The notes below the pieces were generated by a model. It ran no database searches, was not told the DNA's origin, and saw only the letters and a list, made by a program, of their open reading frames with translations. A stretch of DNA of 45,348 nt from Candidatus Amesbacteria bacterium. GTDB taxonomy: Bacteria > Patescibacteriota > Microgenomatia > CAZETR01 > Amesbacteraceae. A program made the translations under genes and the position numbers. Where the stretch lies: contig DAHWUD010000006.1 in NCBI GenBank assembly GCA_027331445.1, positions 1-45,348 on the forward strand, written 5' to 3'. This document shows positions 8,126-15,681 of the stretch, piece after piece (positions within the stretch are counted from its first letter, which is position 1; each line of letters starts with the position of its first letter).

Positions 8126-9427
8126 TTATTTAGCCTTGGTGATGTCAGTGGCCCGGACTTCTCTGATGGCAGTGACTTTGATCTGACCTACGTATTGGGC
8201 TTCTTTTTCCAGCTTTTGGCGGATGCGGGAGACCAGGACGGTGAGTTCAGCGTCGGAAGCCATCTCGGGACGAACTATCACCCGGACATCCCGACCCGCC
8301 TGGAAGGCGTAGACTTCGGCTACTTCAGGGAAGGTGCGGCCGATATCCTCAATCTGCTGGAGACGCTGCACATAGGCCTCATGCGGCTCGTAACGGGCCC
8401 CGGGACGGGAGCCGGAGATGGCGTCGGCTATCCAGACCACGCGGGAGACGACGGAGCTGAAGGGACGGTCTTCGTGATGCTCGGCCACGGCATTAACCAC
8501 GGTTTCGGGAATTTCATATTTTTTGAGCAACTGGACACCCAATTGAACATGGGTCCCCTCCTCCTCGGTAACTACCTTGCCGATATCGTGCAGCAAGCAG
8601 CCGAGGCGAATCTGCTGGATCTGATCGTCAGGGAGATTAAGTTCGTGACCGATTTGGACGCCGATCTTGGTTTCCTCGATGGTATGAATGCCCAAGTTCT
8701 GGCCGTAGGAAAAACGGAAACGATAGCGGCCGATAGTTTTAATGAGATCGGGATGGAGGTGAAAGACACCGCAGGCGGCACAGATTTTGCGGCCCTCGTC
8801 CATGAGAATGGTGTCCATCTGATGCCGGGTCTGGACCACCACTTCCTCGATGCGGGTAGGGGTAATGCGGCTGTCCTTGATCAAAAACTCCAGACTTCTT
8901 TTGGCAATTTCCCGGCGCAAAGGATCAAAAGAAGAAAGGCGAATGGTGTTGCCTTCCTCAATTTCCATTTCCACCCCGGTGGCCTTTTCGAAGCTGGCAA
9001 TGTTGCGGCCTTCTTTGCCGATAATGCTGCCCTTGACGTTTTCATTGGGAAGAGTGACGGTAGAAACGGTATATTCGGCTGTATACTCGGTGGCGCCATG
9101 AACCATGGCGTCGACCAGAATGTCCTGGGCCATTTGGTTGGCCTGAGCCTGATAGTCCTGGCGGGTCTGCTCGATGAGCTTGGCCAAATCGGCGGCGAAA
9201 TACTGCTTTGCCTGTTCCAAAAGCTGCTCTTTGGCCTCCTCGCGGCTGAGAGAGGAGATTTTTTCGAGACGGGAAAGAAATTCTTCCTGCAGCTTGTCCA
9301 GACGGGCTTTTTGGGCGTCCAAATCCGAAAGACGTTTGGTAACTTCCTCGAGTAAACGTTCGACTTTATCAATTGAAGGAGGGGGGTTGGAATTACCCGT
9401 TTTGGCGGGCGGAGCGTAGAAGGCCAT
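8126..9427 (-). CDS. rny: Ribonuclease Y (anchorless form)
   Basis: RNase Y is an endoribonuclease that starts mRNA decay. The 433-residue protein has an N-terminal coiled coil (about 18-100), a KH RNA-binding domain with VKGSIIGKEGRN at 131-142, and an HD hydrolase domain with CLLHDIGK (His280-Asp281) and AEHHED near 315-320. Family members are usually about 510-520 residues with an N-terminal membrane helix. Here the N-terminus is a short proline-rich hydrophilic tail (MAFYAPPAKTGNSNPPP), so a cytosolic enzyme is predicted. It is downstream of recA and recX with an 8-nt gap. The family call is secure. Confidence 0.93.
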   Translation of the reverse strand: MAFYAPPAKTGNSNPPPSIDKVERLLEEVTKRLSDLDAQKARLDKLQEEFLSRLEKISSLSREEAKEQLLEQAKQYFAADLAKLIEQTRQDYQAQANQMAQDILVDAMVHGATEYTAEYTVSTVTLPNENVKGSIIGKEGRNIASFEKATGVEMEIEEGNTIRLSSFDPLRREIAKRSLEFLIKDSRITPTRIEEVVVQTRHQMDTILMDEGRKICAACGVFHLHPDLIKTIGRYRFRFSYGQNLGIHTIEETKIGVQIGHELNLPDDQIQQIRLGCLLHDIGKVVTEEEGTHVQLGVQLLKKYEIPETVVNAVAEHHEDRPFSSVVSRVVWIADAISGSRPGARYEPHEAYVQRLQQIEDIGRTFPEVAEVYAFQAGRDVRVIVRPEMASDAELTVLVSRIRQKLEKEAQYVGQIKVTAIREVRATDITKAK

Positions 9428-9435
9428 AATTGAAA

Positions 9436-9894
9436 TTAGCGGTTAACATGGAGGTCATTATAACCTTTTTTGACGGTTTCGGCAATGACTTCCCAGGAAA
9501 AACCGCGGGTTGTCAGGTAGCGGGTAGCTTTGAGGCGGTAGTCTTTACCGGAGAGGCCGGACCACAGAGGCTGCTTTTTATTTAAGGCCTGAAAAGCCAG
9601 GGTTTTTTCGTCGACATCCGGGAGAGAGACAGAAGTAAGATCAATGCCTTTTTGCTTCAGTTCCTGTTTTAAGAGGCGCGAGCCGCGGGGACGGGAACGG
9701 GAACGGGACTCGATGAGCCACCGGGCGAAGGCGGCGTCATCAACCAACTTATATTTTTTGAGAAAGTCCAGTGTTTGATTAATTAAAGCGGCGTCGGAAG
9801 TTTTGGTGCGCAAGTAGCGGGTGACCTCAGCAAGACTCCGGGGACGATAGGAGAGATATTTCATAACTGATTCCCTGAGGGTTTTTGAGTCCAT
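9436..9894 (-). CDS. recX: Regulatory protein RecX
   Basis: RecX binds RecA filaments and modulates recombination. The 152-residue protein is built of three-helix repeats. It has the N-terminal YLSYRPRSLAEVTRYLRTK, the central FLKKYKLVDDAAFARWLIESR, and the RGSRLLKQELKQKGI motif that defines the family. It lies 11 nt after recA, the usual neighbour. A TAAAAT hexamer overlapping the recA stop ends 8 nt before the ATG, so recX might also have its own start site. Confidence 0.9.
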   Translation of the reverse strand: MDSKTLRESVMKYLSYRPRSLAEVTRYLRTKTSDAALINQTLDFLKKYKLVDDAAFARWLIESRSRSRPRGSRLLKQELKQKGIDLTSVSLPDVDEKTLAFQALNKKQPLWSGLSGKDYRLKATRYLTTRGFSWEVIAETVKKGYNDLHVNR

Positions 9895-9905
9895 GGAAAT
9901 GTATT

Positions 9906-10949
9906 TTACTCTTCGTCGGTTTCGTTTTCCCCGACTTGCTTGGGGACAGTTTTTTTGCCTTCTTTAACGGATTTCCAGATGGCGTCTTCGATTTGTTTAG
10001 TGACTTTAGGATTATCGATCAAAAAATTGCGGGCGGCTTCCCGGCCCTGGCCGATAATAGTTTCGTTGAAATAAATGAAAGCACCTTTCTTGGTAAGGAT
10101 GCCCAGTTCCAGACCGACATCGATCAGGCCGCCGGCTTTGCTGATACCGCCGGAATTTAAGACATCAAACTCGGCCACCCGGAACGGCGGGGCGACTTTA
10201 TTTTTGACGATACGGGCGCGGTGACGGGAACCAATGACGGTATCACCGTCTTTAAGAGTTTCGATCTTACGGGTATCAATGCGGATACTGGAATAAAACT
10301 TGAGGGCCATGCCGCCGGTCGTTGTTTCGGGATTGCCGAACATGACGCCGATTTTCATGCGCAGCTGGTTGGTAAAGATGACCACGGTACGGCTTTTGGC
10401 AATGGCACCGGTAATTTTTCTTAAAGCCTGGGACATGAGCCGGGCCTGGACGCCCATGACCGAATCCCCCATTTCTCCTTCCAGTTCGGCCCGGGGAACC
10501 AGAGCGGCGACCGAATCAATGACAATGATATCGATGGCGCCGGAGCGGATGAGGGTTTCCACAATTTCCAGAGCCTGTTCGCCGCTGTCGGGCTGGGAAA
10601 TATAAAGATTATCCAAATCCACACCGATCGCTTCCGCCCGGGCCGGATCAAGGGCGTGCTCGGCGTCAATAAAGGCGGCGGTGCCGCCCATCTTTTGGGC
10701 TTCGGCAATGCAGTGAAGAGCGATAGTGGTTTTTCCGGAAGCCTCAGGGCCGTAAATTTCGGTGATGCGGCCGCGGGGAAAGCCGCCGATACCTAAGGCC
10801 AAATCCAAAGCAATAGAACCGGTAGGAATGACATCCACGGAAAACTTATCGGCCTTCTCGCCCAACTTCATGATGGCGCCGTGACCAAATTGTTTTTCAA
10901 TCTGGTCCATGGCTATTTTGATGGCTTGAAGTTTTTGGTCTGTGGCCAT
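9906..10949 (-). CDS. recA: Recombinase RecA
   Basis: RecA forms filaments on single-stranded DNA, catalyses strand exchange and triggers the SOS response. The 347-residue protein contains Walker [10 protein letters not shown] at 67-75, the DAEHALDP segment, Walker [13 protein letters not shown], the L2-region [22 protein letters not shown], and the acidic C-terminal tail ENETDEE. Length is normal. It starts the recA-recX-rny operon. A TATATT hexamer ends 10 nt before ATG with no Shine-Dalgarno sequence. No obvious LexA box was seen in the short upstream region. Confidence 0.98.
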   Translation of the reverse strand: MATDQKLQAIKIAMDQIEKQFGHGAIMKLGEKADKFSVDVIPTGSIALDLALGIGGFPRGRITEIYGPEASGKTTIALHCIAEAQKMGGTAAFIDAEHALDPARAEAIGVDLDNLYISQPDSGEQALEIVETLIRSGAIDIIVIDSVAALVPRAELEGEMGDSVMGVQARLMSQALRKITGAIAKSRTVVIFTNQLRMKIGVMFGNPETTTGGMALKFYSSIRIDTRKIETLKDGDTVIGSRHRARIVKNKVAPPFRVAEFDVLNSGGISKAGGLIDVGLELGILTKKGAFIYFNETIIGQGREAARNFLIDNPKVTKQIEDAIWKSVKEGKKTVPKQVGENETDEE

Positions 10950-10959
10950 ATCTAGTCAC

Positions 10960-10965
10960 AATATA
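10960..10965 (-). promoter_or_regulatory. Candidate -10 element of recA
   Basis: TATATT on the minus strand, preceded directly by TG, lies 10 nt before the recA ATG. It implies a leader of only a few nucleotides. No clear -35 hexamer was found. Confidence 0.4.
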
Positions 10966-10994
10966 CAGGCCAAATAAAAAAATGCAAGGGCAAA

Positions 10995-11026
10995 TTAGCT
11001 ATCAGCTATTAGCCATTAGCTATTGG
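10995..11026. repeat. AGCTATTAGC-type short repeat cluster
   Basis: TTAGCTATCAGCTATTAGCC followed by ATTAGCTATTGG is built of repeated TAGCTA / AGCTATTAGC units that are partly self-complementary. It overlaps the last codons and TAA stop of the gene at 11016. It may be a dispersed intergenic repeat that has invaded a 3' end. Confidence 0.45.
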
Positions 11027-11747
11027 CGGACAGCTGTTGGGAGCCAGAAACCGGGTGATCGCGGAAAGCGAAATAGACCTGGAAGGAATAAACTCCGAGT
11101 ATAAGCTGAAGGGGAATGTAAAGCAGACTGGCGAGGGATTTGGCGAGGGGAACGGGGCCCAGGGCAACGGAGGTAAGCAGGCTGTAGGCAAGTGAAACCA
11201 GAAAGGGAAGAATCAGATATTTGACGGCGGTCCAGAATCGGCCTTTGATCAAACTCTTACTGCGGCCCATGGAGGCGAAGGCCCCGAGATGCTCGTTGAT
11301 AATAACTGGGCCGGCGAAAGAAAACCAGACGGAGAAAATTAGTCCGGGAACAATAAATAGGACGAAGCCGAGAGTGGTAAGAAAACCGGCGGAAAGGCTA
11401 AGGACCAACATGGGCCAGGTTTTCTGCCAGCCAACGGAAAAAAGCTGCCGGAAAGGCGACCTCTGATCCTGACCGACAGCATTAAGCTGGACCGTTAAGG
11501 ACGTGCTAAACCACAAGAGCAGAAGGATCAGTACCGGAATATAAATTAGGGTAGGAAGGAGGGTGTTTAGATGAGGAATAGCATGAGAGATGGCAGCAAA
11601 CATGCCGGTGGTGACAGCGATAATGATAAGGGGGATGAAGGCAGCCAGGGTCAGACCGAAATCAATGAGCCAAAAAACAAGCAGATAGACGAAATGTTTT
11701 TTAAAAAGGTTAAAGCTGGTTTTAAGAAGATCGAGGGGCGAGGCCAC
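11016..11747 (-). CDS. Polytopic membrane protein, unknown function
   Basis: The 243-residue protein has about five to six membrane helices. The order is an amphipathic start (LLKTSFNLFKKHFVYLLVFW), two long hydrophobic segments, a LFSVGWQKTWPML turn, a VLFIVPGLIFSVWFSFAGPVII segment and a SKSLIKGRFWTAVKYLILPF segment. This layout resembles the glycerophosphodiester phosphodiesterase membrane-domain-like and YciC-like families, which is suggestive only. It starts with GTG 14 nt after the next membrane gene ends, so the two are probably co-transcribed. The last residues come from the TAGCTA repeat cluster. Confidence 0.65.
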   Translation of the reverse strand: MASPLDLLKTSFNLFKKHFVYLLVFWLIDFGLTLAAFIPLIIIAVTTGMFAAISHAIPHLNTLLPTLIYIPVLILLLLWFSTSLTVQLNAVGQDQRSPFRQLFSVGWQKTWPMLVLSLSAGFLTTLGFVLFIVPGLIFSVWFSFAGPVIINEHLGAFASMGRSKSLIKGRFWTAVKYLILPFLVSLAYSLLTSVALGPVPLAKSLASLLYIPLQLILGVYSFQVYFAFRDHPVSGSQQLSANS

Positions 11748-11761
11748 AATTTAAGTGTAGA

Positions 11762-12544
11762 TTATTTGTCTGCTCTCGGCAAGGCGAGCAGCCAGGTAAT
11801 CATAAAATAGAGAAAAACGCCCAGGCTGACAAAGGAGATCAGCTGGTTGGGAGCCAAAGCCAGAAACGCGTCCATGAGGAAAGGCAAGACGGAGGCATAA
11901 AGGACTAAATTGAAAATCTGGAGGTAAGTGAGGCGGCGTTTGAGCAGGAGAGCGGCCAGCCAGAAAATTAAACTCCAGATGGCAAAGCCCAGAAGCCGGC
12001 CGATCCAGAGAAAAGCCGAAAGCAGGAGCGAAAAACCTAAAAGGAGGCCGACGACAATCAGCCACAGGCGAATCTGGTGCGCGGTGACATAGGAAACCAG
12101 GGTGTTTTTGTCGGTATGGAAATCGGGAAAATCGGAGATATTCTGGGTCTGAGTAGTGTTGGCGTCCTGTTTAAACAGGATTTTGTCGCCGGTAACCAGG
12201 ACACCAGTGGTAACATTGCCCAATTCGGCGGAAGTAGAGGCCGTGGTATCGACAATAATAGGAAAGTCAGAAGAGCCAAAAACGGCGGGTTGGGACAAAG
12301 TGGTTGTCAGACGGCCACTTTTTACCTGAACGGCGGCTGTAGGTAAGTTGTCACGCAGCAGGCGGGGCAACTGGGGAATAAAATAGGTGACGGCTGCCAG
12401 AACCAGAATCAGGGTGACGGCGGCGACCAGAAGAAAATACTGGGACCAGTACCAGAGAACCCGGGGAAAGGGCTTGGCAATAATAAGTTTGCCATATTGC
12501 TTATCCTGAAGGCTGGCCAGAGTTTCTTTAAACGTCCTTATCAC
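11762..12544 (-). CDS. DUF1189-like membrane protein
   Basis: The 260-residue protein begins with a soluble TFKETLASLQDKQYGKLI segment typical of DUF1189. A membrane helix (about 32-54), a 95-residue extracytoplasmic domain with DSSDFPIIVDTT-like beta strands, and four closing helices follow. DUF1189 has no known biochemical role. It starts with GTG (MIRTFKE). A TACAAT hexamer ends 6 nt before it, within the region shared with the divergent tRNA-Pro. The next gene on the same strand is another membrane protein. Confidence 0.6.
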   Translation of the reverse strand: MIRTFKETLASLQDKQYGKLIIAKPFPRVLWYWSQYFLLVAAVTLILVLAAVTYFIPQLPRLLRDNLPTAAVQVKSGRLTTTLSQPAVFGSSDFPIIVDTTASTSAELGNVTTGVLVTGDKILFKQDANTTQTQNISDFPDFHTDKNTLVSYVTAHQIRLWLIVVGLLLGFSLLLSAFLWIGRLLGFAIWSLIFWLAALLLKRRLTYLQIFNLVLYASVLPFLMDAFLALAPNQLISFVSLGVFLYFMITWLLALPRADK

Positions 12545-12550
12545 CGTTTA

Positions 12551-12575
12551 ATTGTAGCCTCAAATAGGGTAAAAT
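12551..12575. promoter_or_regulatory. Divergent promoter region between DUF1189 gene and tRNA-Pro
   Basis: On the minus strand TACAAT (12556-12551) ends 6 nt before the GTG of the DUF1189-like gene. On the plus strand TAAAAT (12570-12575) lies about 21 nt before tRNA-Pro. A TTTAAT 17 nt upstream of the latter could be its -35. The two promoters face away from each other within 25 nt. Confidence 0.4.
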
Positions 12576-12596
12576 ACAACCTGATCCGGCGGGTTA

Positions 12597-12671
12597 CGGA
12601 GTGTAGTTCATCGGTAGAACGCTCGCATGGGGTGCGAGAGGTAAAGGGTCCAATTCCCTTCACTCCGACCA
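12597..12671 (+). tRNA. tRNA-Pro (anticodon GGG), CCA encoded
   Basis: The cloverleaf folds fully. The acceptor is CGGAGTG / CACTCCG with discriminator A and encoded CCA. The D arm is GTTC-ATCGGTA-GAAC, the anticodon stem CTCGC / GCGAG has loop ATGGGGT (anticodon GGG), the variable loop is 5 nt, and the T stem is AAGGG / CCCTT. C1-G72 start and G37 fit proline tRNAs. The T loop reads TCCAATT, with C where U55 is nearly universal. It reads CCC and CCU codons. It is not in the ORF track. Confidence 0.95.
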
Positions 12672-12675
12672 AGGT

Positions 12676-13080
12676 ATGGCGGAGACACTGCCCGGTGACG
12701 TGAGGCTGGTGGTAGGGATCAAACCGGACAGTTATATCGAGGCCAAAGGCCGACAGGCACAATTTGAGCAAATAGTCAGGTTGTCTGCAGTGGGATTACG
12801 ACTTAAACAGGAGGGAAGGTTGGGGGTGATGTTTCCCATTCCGGAAAGAGGCGGGCAGGAGACGGGAGGGTTTTACGACCAGCTGGTGAAAAATATCGGG
12901 ATGTACCGCCGCCCCGGCTGCTATCATCTACACGGGGAAGGCGATCCCGACGCGGACATCAAAATCGCCCGGATGCTGACCCCGGAACCTTGGTGCCGGG
13001 TAAAATTAATGAAAGTTCAATCGGGTATTCCTATCTCTATGACGAGCCTTTTGAATTCAGATAAGGATGACTGCGGATGA
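12676..13080 (+). CDS. Hypothetical protein
   Basis: The 134-residue product is not recognised. It has no signal peptide or membrane helix. Notable segments are VRLVVGIKPDSYIEAKGRQ near the start, a GRLGVMFPIPERGG turn, and CYHLHGEGDPDADIKIARML. The latter has His and Asp residues that could bind a metal, but no family supports that. It starts 4 nt after the tRNA CCA end, which may place it on the tRNA primary transcript. It overlaps the next ORF if the ATG at 13067 is used. No better competing frame exists on the opposite strand. Confidence 0.5.
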   Translation: MAETLPGDVRLVVGIKPDSYIEAKGRQAQFEQIVRLSAVGLRLKQEGRLGVMFPIPERGGQETGGFYDQLVKNIGMYRRPGCYHLHGEGDPDADIKIARMLTPEPWCRVKLMKVQSGIPISMTSLLNSDKDDCG

Positions 13081-13084
13081 CATA

Positions 13085-13090
13085 TATAAT
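13085..13090 (+). promoter_or_regulatory. Candidate -10 element, start-codon proximal
   Basis: A perfect TATAAT ends 6 nt before the ATG at 13097. If used, transcription would start at the A of the start codon. GGAG lies between but is too near the ATG to act as a normal ribosome binding site. It overlaps the 3' end of the preceding ORF. Confidence 0.4.
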
Positions 13091-13096
13091 GGAGAT

Positions 13097-13450
13097 ATGG
13101 AAGAAGACGAGAAGAAGTTTAAGTGGCCGGTAATTAAGATTACCGCCAGCTTCTGGATGGGGGTGATAGAGACGGCGCTATTGACCCCGGCGGCGGTGTT
13201 TTGGTCTGCCATCGCGATGTACACCACGCTGGGAACAGATTATGTGTATGACGTGGTGCTGCCGCAGCTGGAGCAGAGTTTTTGGGGAAATGCGCTGGTA
13301 ACTTTACTGGTCATCGGATTCCCGGCAATAACGATTGCGACGTCGGGAATGGAATATATTAAGACTAAAAAAGGCGGATACAGATGGGGGATCGGATTGG
13401 GAGCGGCGTTTTTAATGCTGGGTTTTTACGCAGCGTTGAAGAAGTACTGA
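13097..13450 (+). CDS. Small membrane protein, unknown function
   Basis: The 117-residue protein starts with an acidic/basic tail (MEEDEKKFKWPVIKIT) and has three hydrophobic segments: WMGVIETALLTPAAVFWSAI, ALVTLLVIGFPAITIA and WGIGLGAAFLMLGFYAA. No family is recognised. The ORF track starts at 13067, but the ATG at 13097 is preferred because TATAAT (13085-13090) ends 6 nt before it and the upstream codons overlap the previous ORF. It converges with rpsI with a 7-nt gap and no terminator. Confidence 0.55.
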   Translation: MEEDEKKFKWPVIKITASFWMGVIETALLTPAAVFWSAIAMYTTLGTDYVYDVVLPQLEQSFWGNALVTLLVIGFPAITIATSGMEYIKTKKGGYRWGIGLGAAFLMLGFYAALKKY

Positions 13451-13457
13451 CGCGGGA

Positions 13458-13862
13458 CTAGCGTTTGGGAGATTGTTTTTTGCGGCGGGATTTGCCGCCC
13501 ATGCCGACCATGCGGCGCTGACGTTCACGGGAATCGCGGGTCAAAAGATGGGCGGTATGAAGGACAATTTTATGATCCGCTTTGAGGGCAGACAGGGCCC
13601 GAGCCAGGCCTAAGACGGTGGCGTCCAACTGGCCGGATTTGCCGCCGCCCAGAACTTTAACCTCGGCGGCGTATTTGGTCAGAGACAGCAATTTGAAAGG
13701 GGTTTCGTAGCGGGTTTGGGCCTGAAGTCCGGGAAAATAAACGGAAGCCGGCTTCCCGTTAACCACGACTTCACCCTTGCCGGGAATTAAGCGGACGGAA
13801 GCCACCGAGCGCTTACGGCGGCCGATGGCGGAAGCATAAATTTTGACTTTAGTATCAGCCAT
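13458..13862 (-). CDS. rpsI: 30S ribosomal protein S9
   Basis: S9 (uS9) reaches into the 30S P site with its C-terminal tail. The 134-residue protein has the GRRKRSVASVRLIPGKG start, VVNGKPASVYFPG, GGGKSGQLDATVLGLARAL, and the basic tail ending KKQSPKR. Its ATG overlaps the rplM stop as TAATG. It is the last gene of the rpoB-to-rpsI operon. Confidence 0.97.
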   Translation of the reverse strand: MADTKVKIYASAIGRRKRSVASVRLIPGKGEVVVNGKPASVYFPGLQAQTRYETPFKLLSLTKYAAEVKVLGGGKSGQLDATVLGLARALSALKADHKIVLHTAHLLTRDSRERQRRMVGMGGKSRRKKQSPKR

Positions 13863-14284
13863 TAGGCAACTTTCCTGAATTGATTAACATAGGTGTGGTC
13901 GGGTCCGGGAAAAATATGCAGATGGGAGAGCATTTTATCATGCAACTTGTTTTGGGGGAGCATACCGGAAACGGCGTGAAGAATAATCTGGTCGGGGTGG
14001 GTGGCCCGGAGAGAGGAAAAGGCAGTGACTTTGAGGCCGCCGGGAAAACCGGAGTGGCGATAATATTTTTTCTGAGCGGCCTTGCGGCCGGTAACCACCA
14101 AGCCGGAGGCGTTAATGACGACGACATGATCCGCAATGTCCAGGTAGCGGACAAAGCCGGTTTTGTGTTTGCCCATGAGGAGGGAGGCAATCTGGGTGGC
14201 CAGGCGGCCTAAAATCTGATCCTTGGCATCAATTAAGTGCCAGCCACGGGTAATAGCGGAGGCAGAAGTGGTTGAAGTATTCAT
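13862..14284 (-). CDS. rplM: 50S ribosomal protein L13
   Basis: L13 (uL13) is an early-assembly 50S protein. The 140-residue sequence has WHLIDAKDQILGRLATQIASLLMGKHK, the DHVVVINASGLVVTGRKAAQKKYYRHSGFPGG core, and a GMLPQNKLHDKMLSHLHIFPGPDH C-terminal part. It is the usual partner of rpsI and overlaps it by 1 nt. The N-terminal tail (MNTSTTSASAIT) is a little longer than usual. Confidence 0.97.
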   Translation of the reverse strand: MNTSTTSASAITRGWHLIDAKDQILGRLATQIASLLMGKHKTGFVRYLDIADHVVVINASGLVVTGRKAAQKKYYRHSGFPGGLKVTAFSSLRATHPDQIILHAVSGMLPQNKLHDKMLSHLHIFPGPDHTYVNQFRKVA

Positions 14285-14292
14285 AGATGAGA

Positions 14293-14757
14293 TTATTTTT
14301 TGGCAACAGATTTTTTAGTCCGGGAAGTGGGGGAAGCGGCGGGGGTTTTGGAAGCATGAGCGGCTTTGGGCTGCGGGGTGTCGGAAATGACGGCAGGAAC
14401 GGCGGCAGAAACAAATTCCATCCGAACCATGGGGGCATTGTCTCCGACCCGGTTTCCCAGCTTGATGAGGCGCAGGTAACCACCGGGGCGGGATTTGAAA
14501 CGGGGGGCGATATCTCGAACCAACTTATTGACCAGTTCTTTATCAACGATGACGGATTCGACTTCCCGAACGTCGGCCAAAGTACCGCGGCGGGCTTTAG
14601 TAATCAGCCTTTCGATGAGGATCTTGGCGGCACTGGCCTTAGCAGCGGTGGTCTCGATGGCTTCCGAACGGATAAGAGCACCCGCCAGACCTTTTAGCAG
14701 GGCCTGACGCTGGCCGGTATCACGGCTGAGCTTGGTTCCAAATACGTTGTGTGGCAT
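14293..14757 (-). CDS. rplQ: 50S ribosomal protein L17
   Basis: L17 (bL17) has the signature start KLSRDTGQRQALLKGLAGALI, the IETTAAKASAAKILIERLI segment and the RPGGYLRLIKLGNRVGDNAPMVRMEFV end. The core is about 116 residues. A 38-residue Ala/Ser/Lys-rich tail of low complexity follows, giving 154 residues. It follows rpoA by 3 nt, the usual order. Confidence 0.96.
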   Translation of the reverse strand: MPHNVFGTKLSRDTGQRQALLKGLAGALIRSEAIETTAAKASAAKILIERLITKARRGTLADVREVESVIVDKELVNKLVRDIAPRFKSRPGGYLRLIKLGNRVGDNAPMVRMEFVSAAVPAVISDTPQPKAAHASKTPAASPTSRTKKSVAKK

Positions 14758-14760
14758 GTG

Positions 14761-15678
14761 TCATTGGGCGAGATCAAATCCGCGGTCTTTGAGGGCGGCC
14801 TCGATAATTTTGACGGATTTGCCTCCGAGATTTTTAACTTTGGCTAGTTCTGAGGCGGGGACAGCGAGTAAATCCGCAACCGTGGCAAACCCCGCGCGCT
14901 GCAGGGAATTGGTGATCCGGGTAGGTAAGTCCAATTCCTCGACGGAGATGCTGCCCCCGGCGCTGGGGCGGGATGAGGAAGAAGAATCCGAAACGGCGGG
15001 AGCAGAAGAGGGGTTAACAATGCCCTGAAAATAATTGACTAAAGTGCCGGCGGCGGCTTTGACGGCGGCGTCCGGGGAAAGAGTACCGTTGGTGCGGACA
15101 TCTAAAATCAATTTGTCGAAGTTGGTAACCCGACCAACGCGGGTGGCTTCAACGGCGTAGTTGACACGGATGACCGGAGAAAAGTCGGCGTCTGTGGGGA
15201 TCACACCTACGGTAGTGCTCTTGCGGTCTTCGGCGGGAGAATAGCCAAAACCGGATTCAACGGTAGCTTCGATTTCCAGGCGGGAAGATTTGTCAGAAAG
15301 ATGGGCTAAAATCAGATCGGGATTGGCAATGGTGACGTCGGATCCGGTAGCGAACTGGCCGGCGGTAACGGGCCCGGGGCCCTTGGCCGAAAGAGTAATT
15401 TTGGCGGGCTGGCCGCCGGTATAAGCGAGATGAACCTGCTTGATGGCCAAGATAACCTGGACTAAATCCTCCTGAACGCCTTCAATGGTGGAAAACTGAT
15501 GGCGGGTGCCTTCGATGATGACGCTCGTTATAGCGGCTCCGGGGATAGAGGTGTAGAGAACCCGGCGCAGAGCGTTACCCAGAGTATCGCCAAAACCCTG
15601 AGGCAAGGGTTCAATAACGAACCGGCCCTGGGAACCGGTGAGGCTTTCAGAAGTAACGGTGAATTGTGGTTCAGCCAT
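14761..15678 (-). CDS. rpoA: DNA-directed RNA polymerase subunit alpha
   Basis: Alpha dimerises and nucleates RNA polymerase assembly. The 305-residue protein has the N-terminal domain (RFVIEPLPQGFGDTLGNALRRVLYTSIPGAAIT), the insert domain, and a C-terminal domain (ISVEELDLPTRITNSLQRAG, then VKNLGGKSVKIIEAALKDRGF). The linker is Ser-rich. The CTD is retained, so UP-element or activator contact is possible. It lies between rpsD and rplQ. Confidence 0.97.
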   Translation of the reverse strand: MAEPQFTVTSESLTGSQGRFVIEPLPQGFGDTLGNALRRVLYTSIPGAAITSVIIEGTRHQFSTIEGVQEDLVQVILAIKQVHLAYTGGQPAKITLSAKGPGPVTAGQFATGSDVTIANPDLILAHLSDKSSRLEIEATVESGFGYSPAEDRKSTTVGVIPTDADFSPVIRVNYAVEATRVGRVTNFDKLILDVRTNGTLSPDAAVKAAAGTLVNYFQGIVNPSSAPAVSDSSSSSRPSAGGSISVEELDLPTRITNSLQRAGFATVADLLAVPASELAKVKNLGGKSVKIIEAALKDRGFDLAQ

Positions 15679-15681
15679 AGT

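Noticed and set aside
7823-9355. 510-residue plus-strand ORF
   Set aside because: It is the reverse-strand shadow of rny and HU, both certain genes. Its translation has no family character and spans the HU promoter.
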